Shown here: positions 53,204-61,817 of the stretch, piece by piece
How positions within the stretch are numbered: the stretch's first letter is position 1
Layout of the letters: each line of letters begins with the position of its first letter
DNA from: Methanobacterium sp.
GTDB taxonomy: Archaea > Methanobacteriota > Methanobacteria > Methanobacteriales > Methanobacteriaceae
NCBI RefSeq assembly: GCF_038562635.1
Contig: NZ_JBCFBO010000001.1
Coordinates: 945,869 to 1,009,868 of the forward strand
Direction: 5' to 3'
DNA length: 64,000 bases
The notes under the pieces: model-generated
What the model was told of the DNA's origin: nothing
What the model saw: the letters and a program-made list of their open reading frames with translations, nothing else
The model's database searches: none
Made by a program: the position numbers and the translations under genes

Positions 53204-53455
53204 CTATAATATTTTATTTATAACCTGGTTTACTTTTCGGTCTATATAGAGCCTTTTAGCCACAGGTATGTCGTCGTGTTCCAGTGCCTGGGAAGGACAA
53301 ATCTCGTGACATGATAAACACGCCATACAATCCTTTTCATTCACTACAACAGTCTTACCATGCTCACTATCCAATTCATACACATCGTTTGGGCAGTCTT
53401 CAACGCAAGATCCACATCCAACGCATGCGCCCTCGTCTACTTTTATTTTTACCAT
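53204..53455 (-). CDS. 2[4Fe-4S] ferredoxin, copy 2
   Basis: An 83-residue ferredoxin differing from copy 1 at only about ten positions, mostly at the ends (for example EGACV against EDACV, and the C-terminal VNQVINKIL). Both CxxCxxCxxxCP motifs are intact. It stands alone upstream of the hydrogenase operon with its own duplicated promoter region, so a duplication of promoter plus ferredoxin is likely. Confidence 0.88.
   Translation of the reverse strand: MVKIKVDEGACVGCGSCVEDCPNDVYELDSEHGKTVVVNEKDCMACLSCHEICPSQALEHDDIPVAKRLYIDRKVNQVINKIL
53274..53387. repeat. 114-bp perfect repeat within the ferredoxin genes (copy 2)
   Basis: Identical to 52494-52607. Flanking coding sequence is diverged, and upstream non-coding sequence is recognisably related but shifted by about 15 bases in spacing (offset 765-766 instead of 780). 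Confidence 0.85.
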
Positions 53456-53643
53456 ATTATCAGTCCAGTTTTTTCTTTAGAGTCTCTGGAAATTGATGTA
53501 ATTTAATTTTCCATTATTTTATCCCGAATCCGAAAAAATAATTCCCTAGTTTTTAAACCTTCAGGAAAACTTAACATATGGAATTTCTTTACTATTAAAT
53601 ATTTCCATTAAGTGTTTGCAGTCACAATAACTTACAATAAGAA

Positions 53644-53659
53644 GTTATTACCAAATAAC
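53644..53659. promoter_or_regulatory. conserved inverted repeat upstream of ferredoxin copy 2
   Basis: GTTATTACCAAATAAC pairs GTTATT with AATAAC, and it aligns with the palindrome at 52879-52894. It lies in the 315-base gap 53456-53770, which otherwise holds the TTAATAGTAAAGA element (53586-53598) and no gene. Confidence 0.4.
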
Positions 53660-53770
53660 AACTCAAAATCCCAATTTTACTAGAAAAAGTCAATTAATTA
53701 GAGTATCAATATCAATATAAACTAATTCCATCTGTTGTGGCTCCTAAATAAAAAAAAATAAATTCTAAAA

Positions 53771-54391
53771 CTAAGTTAAAGAGGTTGTAGAAACCAGTTT
53801 ACAATGGACTATATAAGCTGCCAGCTTCCGTCCTGGAGGGTAACATGTTATAAGTAACAACCGGGGCTCTCCACTTTGAGCAAATGAAATTGGATTTTCT
53901 TTATAATCCCACCGGATGTCATCACCATTTGATGTGACTTTATAAATATATTTTTTAGATATAGTATAATCTTTTATTATAACCTGATCTCCAACCTTTA
54001 AACTACCAAGTTGACGGAATAATCCAGAATAATGTGTCCTATGACTTAATAAACCACATTCTCCATTTTGACCAGGTTCGACACTTTCAGGATAATGATA
54101 AACAGTATTATACCCATTTACAGTCTCAGAATTTATCTTGGCGTTAACTCCTATTCTTGGAATTACAAGCCGGTATACATCAGATGTGCTTCCAGATACA
54201 GAATTAGTAGTTGAAGGGCTTAATAGATCAACAGGAGCACTTCCATTTCCACGAAGGTATAAATTAGTTTGATATGCATTTAATTCCTTAGATTTCTCGT
54301 AACCAACGATTATTACAGCTGAAGACACAATTACGCACACTAAAACAATTACAACAGCTAAAATTTTATATTTAGACATTGTTAAATCCAT
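53771..54391 (-). CDS. sortase (class D/E-like)
   Basis: A 206-residue membrane-anchored transpeptidase. One N-terminal helix (about 9-30) is followed by a Ser/Thr-rich linker and the sortase barrel from about 70. The catalytic histidine is in LLSHRTHYSGLF (H117) and the cysteine in LLITCYPPG (C173), with a nearby arginine in GRKL. It would act outside the cell, joining surface proteins or pseudomurein-associated components. No LPxTG-type substrate gene is adjacent. Confidence 0.85.
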   Translation of the reverse strand: MDLTMSKYKILAVVIVLVCVIVSSAVIIVGYEKSKELNAYQTNLYLRGNGSAPVDLLSPSTTNSVSGSTSDVYRLVIPRIGVNAKINSETVNGYNTVYHYPESVEPGQNGECGLLSHRTHYSGLFRQLGSLKVGDQVIIKDYTISKKYIYKVTSNGDDIRWDYKENPISFAQSGEPRLLLITCYPPGRKLAAYIVHCKLVSTTSLT

Positions 54392-54562
54392 CTGATCATC
54401 TTCCGTATAATATACCGCTAGTTAAAAAATTTAATTAGATGTATTGTTAATTCATCTATTTAAACGTGTTAAATATCATTTAAATAAGAACATATCCCAA
54501 AATATTTAAATGGGACTGTGTGTTTTAGAAAGTGTATATTATTTAATAATTGCATCCAGCAG

Positions 54563-55327
54563 TTATCCATTTTTTGTGTTTTCATCCCTTAAAAGCTTCT
54601 TAGCTGCTTTTCCAAGAGCAGAACGATGTTCTGTAACTCTCCATGGATCATTTACCCACACACATAGTGTTAATCTGACCCCCACATCTATAAGTTCTCT
54701 AACTATAACTTTTGGTTTAGGTTTTTTCAGGACCCAATCACATCCAGCAGCCATATCCTCAAGAGATTTTGAAGTTTCTTCAAGATTCATAGTATAAGGT
54801 ATAACTATATCCAGATCTACCCTTCTTGTATCTGATGCTGTATGGTTTATGAATGGATTGGTTGAAAACAATGCATTTGGAATCGTGATAATCTTTTTAT
54901 CATATGTAATTATAGTAGTGAGCCTAAAACCCATTTTAACTACTTTTCCTTTCTGATTAGATACTTCAACAATATCTCCTACTCTAAAACTTTTATCTAA
55001 AAATATGAACATTCCTGCAATAAAATTAGAAAGCGTGTCACGTGCTGCAAAACCAACGACAATGCTCACTACCCCTAAACTTACAGCAATGGCAGTTAAA
55101 TTGATTCCAAATAATCCGAGGATTACAGCTGCAGCAATTAGATAAATTGTGTACTTAATAATTTCATTTAAAACTTGAACCATAGTTACGTCAAGATCCC
55201 ATTTAACTTGAGTATTTTTAAGAAAACGGGACGTCAGTCTTACTATTAAAAATGCTACAATTAAAGTAACACCCATAGCAATAATATCATCAAAATGTAT
55301 ATTCGCAAACATTGTAGCAATGGCCAT
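54563..55327 (-). CDS. small-conductance mechanosensitive channel (MscS family)
   Basis: A 254-residue channel subunit with three transmembrane helices. The pore helix and its exit (AVSLGVVSIVVGFAARDTLSNFIAG) lead into the beta domain (FLDKSFRVGDIVEVSNQKGKV, then the PNALFSTNPFINHT motif). It relieves turgor on osmotic down-shock. It is monocistronic between the sortase and RNase Z genes. Confidence 0.9.
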   Translation of the reverse strand: MAIATMFANIHFDDIIAMGVTLIVAFLIVRLTSRFLKNTQVKWDLDVTMVQVLNEIIKYTIYLIAAAVILGLFGINLTAIAVSLGVVSIVVGFAARDTLSNFIAGMFIFLDKSFRVGDIVEVSNQKGKVVKMGFRLTTIITYDKKIITIPNALFSTNPFINHTASDTRRVDLDIVIPYTMNLEETSKSLEDMAAGCDWVLKKPKPKVIVRELIDVGVRLTLCVWVNDPWRVTEHRSALGKAAKKLLRDENTKNG

Positions 55328-55426
55328 TTTATTCCACGTTCCTAAAGATTTCTAGTTTTATTAATCAAGGGATAACTAAATTGTTAATGAGTTATATTTA
55401 AGTTATTCGAAAATCAGGCTATTAAA

Positions 55427-56326
55427 TTAGCGCTCCACTTCTATCTGCATAAAATCTTCTGCAACTGTTGAATTTTCAAATATTTCCCTTGCTTCAGTTT
55501 CAAGGATATCTGATTTTTTATATCTTGTACTTACATGAGTTAATATCAATCTTTTAACATTTGCTTTTTTTGCAATTTCTGCAGCTTGAACCGAAGTAGA
55601 ATGGCCCATTTCACCAGCTTCATCTCCATACTTGCCTTCAAAAGTAGATTCATGTACCAAAAGGTCTGCATCCTTTGCAAATTCCTGCATTTGATCTGAA
55701 GGGGTTGTATCCCCCGAATAAACAATTTTACGCCCTTTTCTCTCTTCTCCAAGTACCTGTTCCGGATTTATTATATTATCTCCTACTTTTACTGCAATAC
55801 CCCTCTGAAGTTTCCCAAAATCAGGGCCTGGATTAATTCCAAGGGCTATCGCTTTTTCCTTTATAAACTTAGGTCTTCTTTTCTCATATATACTATATGC
55901 AAAGTTTAAAACCGTGTGGTTCATCTTAGAACAGCTTACTCTATAATTTTCTGCCTCAAGTATAATTCCATCTTCAATTTCATGCATATAAATTTCGAAG
56001 GTGAGTGAAAAATATCCAAAATTTCTTATAATATTTACCATCTCAACAAGGCCCTTAGGACCAAATATATGCAGCGGATTTTTTCTTCCCCTAAAAGCCA
56101 TTGATTGAATTATTCCTGGAAGTCCAAGAATGTGATCTCCATGAAAATGAGTTATAAATATATTGTTTATTTTCATAGGACTTATTTTAGCCTTTGACAT
56201 TTGAAGCTGTGTGCCTTCACCGCAATCAAATAAAAAAATCTCTCCAAATGCCTTTAATGCTATTGAAGAGTGATTCCTGTGACTGGTAGGGATTGCAGAT
56301 GATGTTCCTAAAAATACAAGCTCCAT
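55427..56326 (-). CDS. rnz: ribonuclease Z
   Basis: tRNA 3'-processing endonuclease of the metallo-beta-lactamase fold. The 299-residue short form has GTSSAIPTSHRNHS, FDCGEGTQLQM, the zinc motif THFHGDHILGLPG, YSGDTTPSD, VHESTF and the exosite-type GHSTSVQAAEIA region with the C-terminal LTHVSTRY. All the expected metal ligands are visible. Confidence 0.95.
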   Translation of the reverse strand: MELVFLGTSSAIPTSHRNHSSIALKAFGEIFLFDCGEGTQLQMSKAKISPMKINNIFITHFHGDHILGLPGIIQSMAFRGRKNPLHIFGPKGLVEMVNIIRNFGYFSLTFEIYMHEIEDGIILEAENYRVSCSKMNHTVLNFAYSIYEKRRPKFIKEKAIALGINPGPDFGKLQRGIAVKVGDNIINPEQVLGEERKGRKIVYSGDTTPSDQMQEFAKDADLLVHESTFEGKYGDEAGEMGHSTSVQAAEIAKKANVKRLILTHVSTRYKKSDILETEAREIFENSTVAEDFMQIEVER

Positions 56327-56428
56327 AATATTTCACCTTAGATATAACTTATAAAATTAACTATAATCGATTATTTCTGAGTTATTTATTTATATCTTTT
56401 ACTTTATATAGCTAAACAGGGATTTAAT

Positions 56429-57259
56429 ATGAGAGATATTCTAAAGCAAATGGTTTATGAGGATATAGGTTTTGAGGATATTACCTCCAATGCTTTGATT
56501 CCTAAAGACCTAAAAACAAAGGGAATAATAATAGCTAAAGAAGATGGAATTATTTCCGGAATTGATGCTGTATCTGATTTATTTAATGAATTTAAAATTA
56601 GATCATCCGTTAAAAAACATGACGGGAATAGTGTAAAAGTAAACGATATTATTATGGAAATTAAAGGAAATGCACGTACAGTTTTAAGTTTAGAACGTAC
56701 TGCATTGAATTTCCTCATGAGAATGAGCGGTATTGCAACCTTAACGTTTAATACCCTCCAAAAAATAAGGGAAGTAAATGAAAATATTATACTGGCAGGT
56801 ACACGTAAAACAACACCCGGACTGCAAATTTTTGAAAAAAATGCAGTTAAAGTAGGTGGTGGAGATACTCACAGGTTCAGATTAGATGATTCTGTCCTCA
56901 TTAAGGATAATCATATTGCCATTGTTGGTAGTATTGAAGATGCTGTAATTATGGCCAAAAAGAATGTGAGTTTCACCAAAAAAATTGAAATAGAAGTGGA
57001 AGACGAAAAAGGTGCCATAGAAGCTGCAGAAGCAGGGGCAGATATTATAATGCTGGATAATATGAACCCTCAAGAGATTGATAAAATCATTTCAACACTC
57101 AAATCAATGAATTTAAGAAATAACATTTTAATTGAAGTTTCAGGTGGAATAAAGCCTGAAAATATTGTTGAATATGCAAAAACAAATGCAGATATCATTT
57201 CGACAGGATATATAACTCATTCTTCAAAGTCTCTGGATTTGAGTTTAGAGATACTTTAG
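56429..57259 (+). CDS. nadC: nicotinate-nucleotide pyrophosphorylase (quinolinate phosphoribosyltransferase)
   Basis: Converts quinolinate and PRPP to nicotinate mononucleotide in NAD synthesis. The 276-residue product has EDIGFEDITSNALIP, LNFLMRMSGIATLT, the substrate-binding TRKTTPGLQIFEKNAV and GGGDTHRFRLDDSVLIKDNH, then EVSGGI. AGGGA precedes the ATG, and a TATA-like stretch lies at about 56386-56411. Confidence 0.95.
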   Translation: MRDILKQMVYEDIGFEDITSNALIPKDLKTKGIIIAKEDGIISGIDAVSDLFNEFKIRSSVKKHDGNSVKVNDIIMEIKGNARTVLSLERTALNFLMRMSGIATLTFNTLQKIREVNENIILAGTRKTTPGLQIFEKNAVKVGGGDTHRFRLDDSVLIKDNHIAIVGSIEDAVIMAKKNVSFTKKIEIEVEDEKGAIEAAEAGADIIMLDNMNPQEIDKIISTLKSMNLRNNILIEVSGGIKPENIVEYAKTNADIISTGYITHSSKSLDLSLEIL

Positions 57260-57566
57260 GCATGTAATACATTGACCAAGCATTCATATACGTTGTTTCA
57301 TAATATTCAAATCATAAGTATAATCGATATTTTCAGTTATCATAATTTGAACTAATGGTGCTTTAATTTTATGTAGAAATTTTACAAGTTAATATATAAT
57401 TGCGACTGAAAATAATTTACATCATGTGCAAAATAATTAAAGAAGTGGTCCTTATTTATGCATAAATTTATATGCGTTGATGCTTAAAATGAAACTAGAT
57501 ACAAAATAGTTATAGATGTAAAATTTATTTTTACACAATTTTTTTAAATTTACAAGGAGGAATTCA
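57260..57566. other. intergenic region with likely promoter of the histone-like gene
   Basis: No gene is seen. TATGCATAAATTTATATGC at about 57458-57476 contains a TATA-like core and near-palindromic flanks. It would give a leader of about 70 bases ending in GGAGG before the next gene. Confidence 0.35.
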
Positions 57567-58001
57567 ATGTCAGATGAAGAAATTCAAAAAACTGAAGGAA
57601 ACATAGAAGAAGTGCAAGAAGAAGTGCAAGAAGAAGTGCAAGAAGAAGAAGAAGAAGAAGCTGAAGATTTACCATTTGCAAAAGCAGAAGTTGTAAGATT
57701 AATGAAACAGCATTTAGACAGCGACAAAATGATAAGAGAACGTGTCAAAGTTGAAATGAACAAGTTTTTAGGAGATGTCCTTGAAAAAGTCTGCAAACAG
57801 CTCAATGAATATCCTTACACAACAATAGAATACGAAATGCTGAAAGAATCAATATATCCTTACAAAAATGTAGAAAGAATTAATGAAGAAAAAGAAAGGA
57901 TATTAAAACATTTAGATGCTATTAAAGCAGACTGTGACGCTTTAAGCTTAGATGTCAGAAGGACATTAAAATTAAAAGACGTGGAAGACACAGTATATTA
58001 A
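57567..58001 (+). CDS. candidate histone-fold protein with C-terminal coiled coil
   Basis: A 144-residue acidic protein with GGAGG upstream of the ATG. Residues 1-34 are a Glu-rich tail with EEVQ repeats, encoded by GAAGTGCAAGAA units. Residues about 35-100 (LPFAKAEVVRLMKQHLDSDK, then RVKVEMNKFLGDVLEKVCKQ) follow the histone pattern of an LPxAxVxRxMK first helix and a long second helix. Residues about 103-135 (NEEKERILKHLDAIKADCDA) form a probable coiled coil. This matches the idea of coiled-coil histones in methanobacteria. Assignment is by pattern only. Confidence 0.6.
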   Translation: MSDEEIQKTEGNIEEVQEEVQEEVQEEEEEEAEDLPFAKAEVVRLMKQHLDSDKMIRERVKVEMNKFLGDVLEKVCKQLNEYPYTTIEYEMLKESIYPYKNVERINEEKERILKHLDAIKADCDALSLDVRRTLKLKDVEDTVY

Positions 58002-58009
58002 TCTCTCAT

Positions 58010-58135
58010 AAAATCCGTAGGATTTTTGGAGCATCAAAAAACGTAGTTTTTTGCAAGCTCTCAAAATTCATAGAATTTTGGAGCGACAAACACAAGGTGT
58101 TTGTCAGCTCTCGAAAATCTATGATTTTCGATGAT
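58010..58135. repeat. triloop-palindrome cluster 8
   Basis: Five units follow the histone-like gene, each with a 3-nt spacer: AAAATCC-gta-GGATTTT, CAAAAAAC-gta-GTTTTTTG, CAAAATTC-ata-GAATTTTG, GACAAACAC-aag-GTGTTTGTC and TCGAAAATC-tat-GATTTTCGA. They are joined by GGAGCATC, GCAAGCTC, GGAGC and AGCTC. The rest of the gap to 58276 is AT-rich and holds nothing recognisable. Confidence 0.85.
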
Positions 58136-58276
58136 TTTGTAAACGTCAAAATTTATTTGAGAGCCAAAAAGAAGATGCTCATATCGAGTAAACTTCTAAA
58201 ACACTTCTTTTTTCATTTAAAATATCAAATCACTTGCAAAATTAAAAGTTTCTCAAAGATATTTAAAAATTTATAT

Positions 58277-59143
58277 TCATTTAGGGCATAACTCTTTTCT
58301 TAATTCGGTTATATCGCGAACTGTTTCAATGGAACCAACAAGATTTCCATCACAATCATAGAGTGGAGACGCTTTTACAGATATATAAGCCCCTTTTCCA
58401 CCAAAGAGATTACTTACAAACACTTCAGCAAATAAAGTTTTTCCTTCTCTTTTCACATAAGCATATTTATCTTCCATCTCTTTTTCACTTAAAAAAATCA
58501 GATCAATTAGAATAGGCCTTTTTTCGCCATAAAATGGTATAGAATAAGCATATTCACCCTTACCTAAAATGTCTTCTTTGAGAGTACCGGTCATCTCTTC
58601 AATAGCTTTATTCCATGCAATTACCCTTTTATTTTCATCTATTACAAATGTAGCATCCGGCAGGAATTCAATTATATCCATAAGTTTCTGGCGTTCAATT
58701 TGCATTTCTTCCTCTGCCTTTCTCTGCTTTGTTATATCAATTGTTAAAGTTATATATACCTCTTCTTTTGGTGAAAATGCTGAAATAGAGAAATATTTAT
58801 CCAATGGCATGAAATGAACATCATATTTCACGCCTCTTCCTGTAGATACTGCTTCATTAGCCTTTTGAAGATCTATAGCTACTGCTTCATAGCCATAAAG
58901 ATCTTTAATGCTTTTTCCAATTAAACCCTTCTTTAAGGATTTTTTCTGCCGGTAAGCAGCGATATTAGCGTAAGTTATAACTAAATCCACTACTTTTCCA
59001 GATTCATCACGTAATACTGAGTATACAGTCACTCCTTCCTGCATATACTCAAAAAACTGATAATCTAGACCGGGCAGCGGGCCATATTCTTCAGATTCAA
59101 TTTTACCTTCCTCATTATTATTTAAGTTAGGTTTCCGTTCCAT
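58277..59143 (-). CDS. two-PAS-domain sensor protein without output domain
   Basis: A 288-residue soluble protein. The first PAS-like domain (about 25-140) ends in VYITLTIDITKQRKAEEEMQ. The second (about 150-285) contains DATFVIDENKRVIAWNKAIE and closes with GSIETVRDITELRK. There is no kinase, HTH or other output domain, so it may act through protein contacts or be a truncated kinase. GGGAGTAT precedes the start. Confidence 0.82.
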   Translation of the reverse strand: MERKPNLNNNEEGKIESEEYGPLPGLDYQFFEYMQEGVTVYSVLRDESGKVVDLVITYANIAAYRQKKSLKKGLIGKSIKDLYGYEAVAIDLQKANEAVSTGRGVKYDVHFMPLDKYFSISAFSPKEEVYITLTIDITKQRKAEEEMQIERQKLMDIIEFLPDATFVIDENKRVIAWNKAIEEMTGTLKEDILGKGEYAYSIPFYGEKRPILIDLIFLSEKEMEDKYAYVKREGKTLFAEVFVSNLFGGKGAYISVKASPLYDCDGNLVGSIETVRDITELRKELCPK

Positions 59144-59343
59144 TTAGAATATACTCCCCTTATGTTCCGTTTAAGATAATTCTAACTTTTTTTAAACTTG
59201 ATAAACATTAAATACATATATTTCTTATGTGATTCCCTGCATATAATACATACCATCTAATTAGACATACTGCAGATTCCAAATTACAACAATTTTTTAA
59301 ATTATTTAATTAATCTCAGAAAGCTATTTAAACAACATCAGCA

Positions 59344-59910
59344 TTACTCATTTTCAAATACTGTGAAACCCGTTTTCAGGTTCTTTATTTCTTCCAGACT
59401 CAATTTTCTTTTGAGTGCATCTTCATGAATTATGATACTGTGGCCAAAAGGATCTTCAATTATTACTGTGACAGTATCTTCTCCATTTTTAACTCTTTCA
59501 AGCTCTTTTAAGATATTAGACGCATTTTTTTTAGACTGTTCATCTTCAACAAGATTCATAGCAGTTATAACAGCGTCATGAAATCGCGTCAGCACGCCCT
59601 CAACATTTGAGACATAACCCTGTGATCTTGGACCTGGTTCTACTTTCAAGCCCAGTTCAGGTATGCTGATTGTAGCTGATTGAGATCTGATAACCCTAGC
59701 ATTTAAATTAGATTTATCTACTTTTAACTCATACCTTACTGGTTCTTTTTGTTCAAGGCACATTATATCGGAGTGTTTATATCCACAATCATGACATTTA
59801 GCCGTAGATTCCATTATTTCCCCAAAATATGGAATATTTTCTGTTTTTGTTATAACTATCATTGAATTTTTACATTCACAGACTGGACAATCAATTTTCA
59901 TTTCATTCAA
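59344..59910 (-). CDS. ZPR1-type zinc finger protein
   Basis: An archaeal single-module ZPR1 protein of about 188 residues. The zinc finger CPVCECKN and CHDCGYKHSDI lies at the N terminus, followed by the ZPR1 beta domain with SATISIPELGLKVEPGP, RSQGYVSNVEGVL and the VIIEDPFGHSII end. Eukaryotic ZPR1 binds eEF1A, and the archaeal function is unknown. The start is uncertain. I use a TTG ten bases from AAGGAG, while the ATG three codons further on is farther from it. Confidence 0.8.
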   Translation of the reverse strand: MNEMKIDCPVCECKNSMIVITKTENIPYFGEIMESTAKCHDCGYKHSDIMCLEQKEPVRYELKVDKSNLNARVIRSQSATISIPELGLKVEPGPRSQGYVSNVEGVLTRFHDAVITAMNLVEDEQSKKNASNILKELERVKNGEDTVTVIIEDPFGHSIIIHEDALKRKLSLEEIKNLKTGFTVFENE

Positions 59911-59994
59911 AATTATTTCTCTCCTTATCACTTAATTAATAAAAAATAGTTAAAAATATCAAAAATAGTATTAAACAATATTTAATTAAATAAT

Positions 59995-60942
59995 TTATTG
60001 TTCTTTAATTAAATATCCTTTTTCATCCAATTCTTTTATCATTTTATTTAGACTCTCCTCGTCCGGAGCGCATAGTCTATGGCTATGAACGTTGCCCGAG
60101 AGTTCATAAATATTTTCTAAATCTTCTTTCCGCTTTTTACTTCTTTCTAATGATGCAAAAAAACGTTCTGCTTCTTTAGGGTCATAAACATTGATTTTTC
60201 TCCGCAGAGGCTCTGTAAAACCATGTATAAAATAGGATATATCTTCCATCCTACCCCCATATTTCAGCACAGTATTGGTTTCATCCTTTATGCTATCCAC
60301 GCCGTGCCTTAATTTCAGAGTTTTACAGATCTGTCTTATGTGGGTGAGCATTACTTTAACCGTAGTCTCGATTTTATCGTTATAAATAACTGGAACTCCA
60401 TGTTCATTGGCTTGTTCAGCCAGATAATCATTAATAATCCTGTTTTCTTTGAAATATTCCAGATGTTTGCCGCCACGTTTTATTTTCATGGCTCGCTTAA
60501 CGAATCGTTCCTTATGAATCTCTTCATCAGCATTAAGTACAAAAAAATGAATATCTGCATCGTCCTGGAATTGGTCGATGTTAACAAAACCAGGTACAAG
60601 GTGCACACCTTCAATTACAACATCATCAAAATCATCTACAGCCCTTTTTATAACTTTTTCAATAGCAGGGATAACAAATGAAGCATGTTCTTGAAACCCG
60701 GCATTTATTAAAGCAGCGTTAGTTTTATACCTTTCCTTGTCTCGTATTGTTACATATGCATCGAAAGATGATTTGTGAAGCGCTGGGGCAAATTCAGGCC
60801 CAATTACTCCTCTAACTATTTCCCTTATAAAATCAGACTCGATTAAGTGCTTTATTCCCAATATCTTAGCTAACTCTGATGCTATAGTCGATTTTCCAAT
60901 TCCAGAAGCACTTCCTATCAAAATAACATAGGGTTTTCTCAA
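59995..60942 (-). CDS. pgk2: 2-phosphoglycerate kinase
   Basis: Makes 2,3-diphosphoglycerate, the precursor of cyclic 2,3-diphosphoglycerate, a thermo- and osmoprotectant and phosphate store of Methanobacteriales. The 315-residue product has a P-loop GSASGIGKST (10-19), ESDFIREIVRG and GVHLVPGF, and a family-typical RRKINVYDPKEAERFF C-terminal part. The cyclase gene is not in this window. Confidence 0.88.
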   Translation of the reverse strand: MRKPYVILIGSASGIGKSTIASELAKILGIKHLIESDFIREIVRGVIGPEFAPALHKSSFDAYVTIRDKERYKTNAALINAGFQEHASFVIPAIEKVIKRAVDDFDDVVIEGVHLVPGFVNIDQFQDDADIHFFVLNADEEIHKERFVKRAMKIKRGGKHLEYFKENRIINDYLAEQANEHGVPVIYNDKIETTVKVMLTHIRQICKTLKLRHGVDSIKDETNTVLKYGGRMEDISYFIHGFTEPLRRKINVYDPKEAERFFASLERSKKRKEDLENIYELSGNVHSHRLCAPDEESLNKMIKELDEKGYLIKEQ

Positions 60943-61065
60943 CCGATCATCTCCAAATCAATATAAAAAACACAAAGAGTTTAGGATAAATATGTTAATA
61001 TTATTATATTAAATATTATTATCCAATGTTGTTAAATACTTTAACGGCGCACCAAATATCAGCAT

Positions 61066-61413
61066 TTAAGTAAGAAGATCTATTACACGTTCTGCACTTC
61101 TTCTCATTTCAATCCTGATTAGACCCAGATTTATGTCGATATCTGTAATAACAACCAGAATTCCTTCACCAGCATCTATCATCAAAGTTTTACCTAACTG
61201 TCCCTCAATCATAACCTGTTGTAAAGGTTCATGTTTCATCTCTTCAGCAGATCTTTCGGCTGTACCAAAAACTGCTGATGACATAGCTGCCACGAGTTCT
61301 GAATCTATATCTCCAGGAACCTCGCTTTCAATAATTAGTCCGTCTTTTCCTACTACTAAAGATCCATTTACCCCATTGATCCTGCCTAAGTCCTTAAGTA
61401 CTCTTCCTATCAT
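61066..61413 (-). CDS. roadblock/LC7-domain protein (MglB-like)
   Basis: A 115-residue single-domain roadblock protein (GVNGSLVVGKDGLIIESEVP, then MIDAGEGILVVITDIDINLG), the type that regulates Ras-like GTPases in bacteria and is common in methanogens. GGAGG lies upstream of the ATG. No MglA-type GTPase gene is adjacent. A large palindrome cluster separates it from the divergent DUF1611 gene. Confidence 0.85.
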   Translation of the reverse strand: MIGRVLKDLGRINGVNGSLVVGKDGLIIESEVPGDIDSELVAAMSSAVFGTAERSAEEMKHEPLQQVMIEGQLGKTLMIDAGEGILVVITDIDINLGLIRIEMRRSAERVIDLLT

Positions 61414-61429
61414 ACTATGCCTCCAATTA

Positions 61430-61692
61430 TTTCCATAATTGGGGTTCAGAAAACCTTAGGTTTTCTTCAACCTCCAAAATTGAAAATTTTGGGGTTCCAA
61501 AATCATTAGGATTTTGAGAACCTCCAAAAAATCCTTTGCATTTTTTGTGGTTCAGAAAAATGCACGGCATGCAAACACGGCGTGTTTGCTGTGTCAAATC
61601 TCCGATTTGACAACATTTTTCCTCAACCTCCAAAAAATCCTTCGCATTTTTTGTGGTTCAGAAAAATGCACGGCATTTTTCTTCAACCTCCA
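61430..61692. repeat. triloop-palindrome cluster 10 with paired filled and empty copies
   Basis: Units include GAAAACC-tta-GGTTTTC, CAAAATT-gaa-AATTTTG, GCAAACAC-ggc-GTGTTTGC, GTCAAATC-tcc-GATTTGAC and GAAAAATGC-acg-GCATTTTTC. A 50-bp segment (CCTCCAAAAAATCC...GCACGGCAT) occurs at 61521-61570 and again at 61627-61676 with one base change. In the first copy 46 extra bases (61571-61616) carrying two complete hairpins split the GAAAAATGC/GCATTTTTC unit. In the second copy that unit is intact. Confidence 0.85.
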
Positions 61693-61817
61693 CAATAGAT
61701 TGAATATAGATACATAAATTATATATCTTAAAGTATATAACTTGGTTTAATATTTATTAAATAAATAGATAATGTAAACTCACACTTATTCCAACTAAAT
61801 GATAATGGAGTGATTAT

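Noticed and set aside
52988..53209. 73-codon plus-strand open frame between the ferredoxin copies
   Set aside because: It has no ribosome binding site or family resemblance, and it overlaps the end of the ferredoxin gene on the other strand.
58097..58291. 64-codon plus-strand open frame after cluster 8
   Set aside because: It starts inside a hairpin, is AT-driven and lacks a ribosome binding site.
61427..61717. Open frames on both strands through cluster 10
   Set aside because: They are products of the repeated palindromes, with cysteine/lysine-rich nonsense sequence and no start signals.
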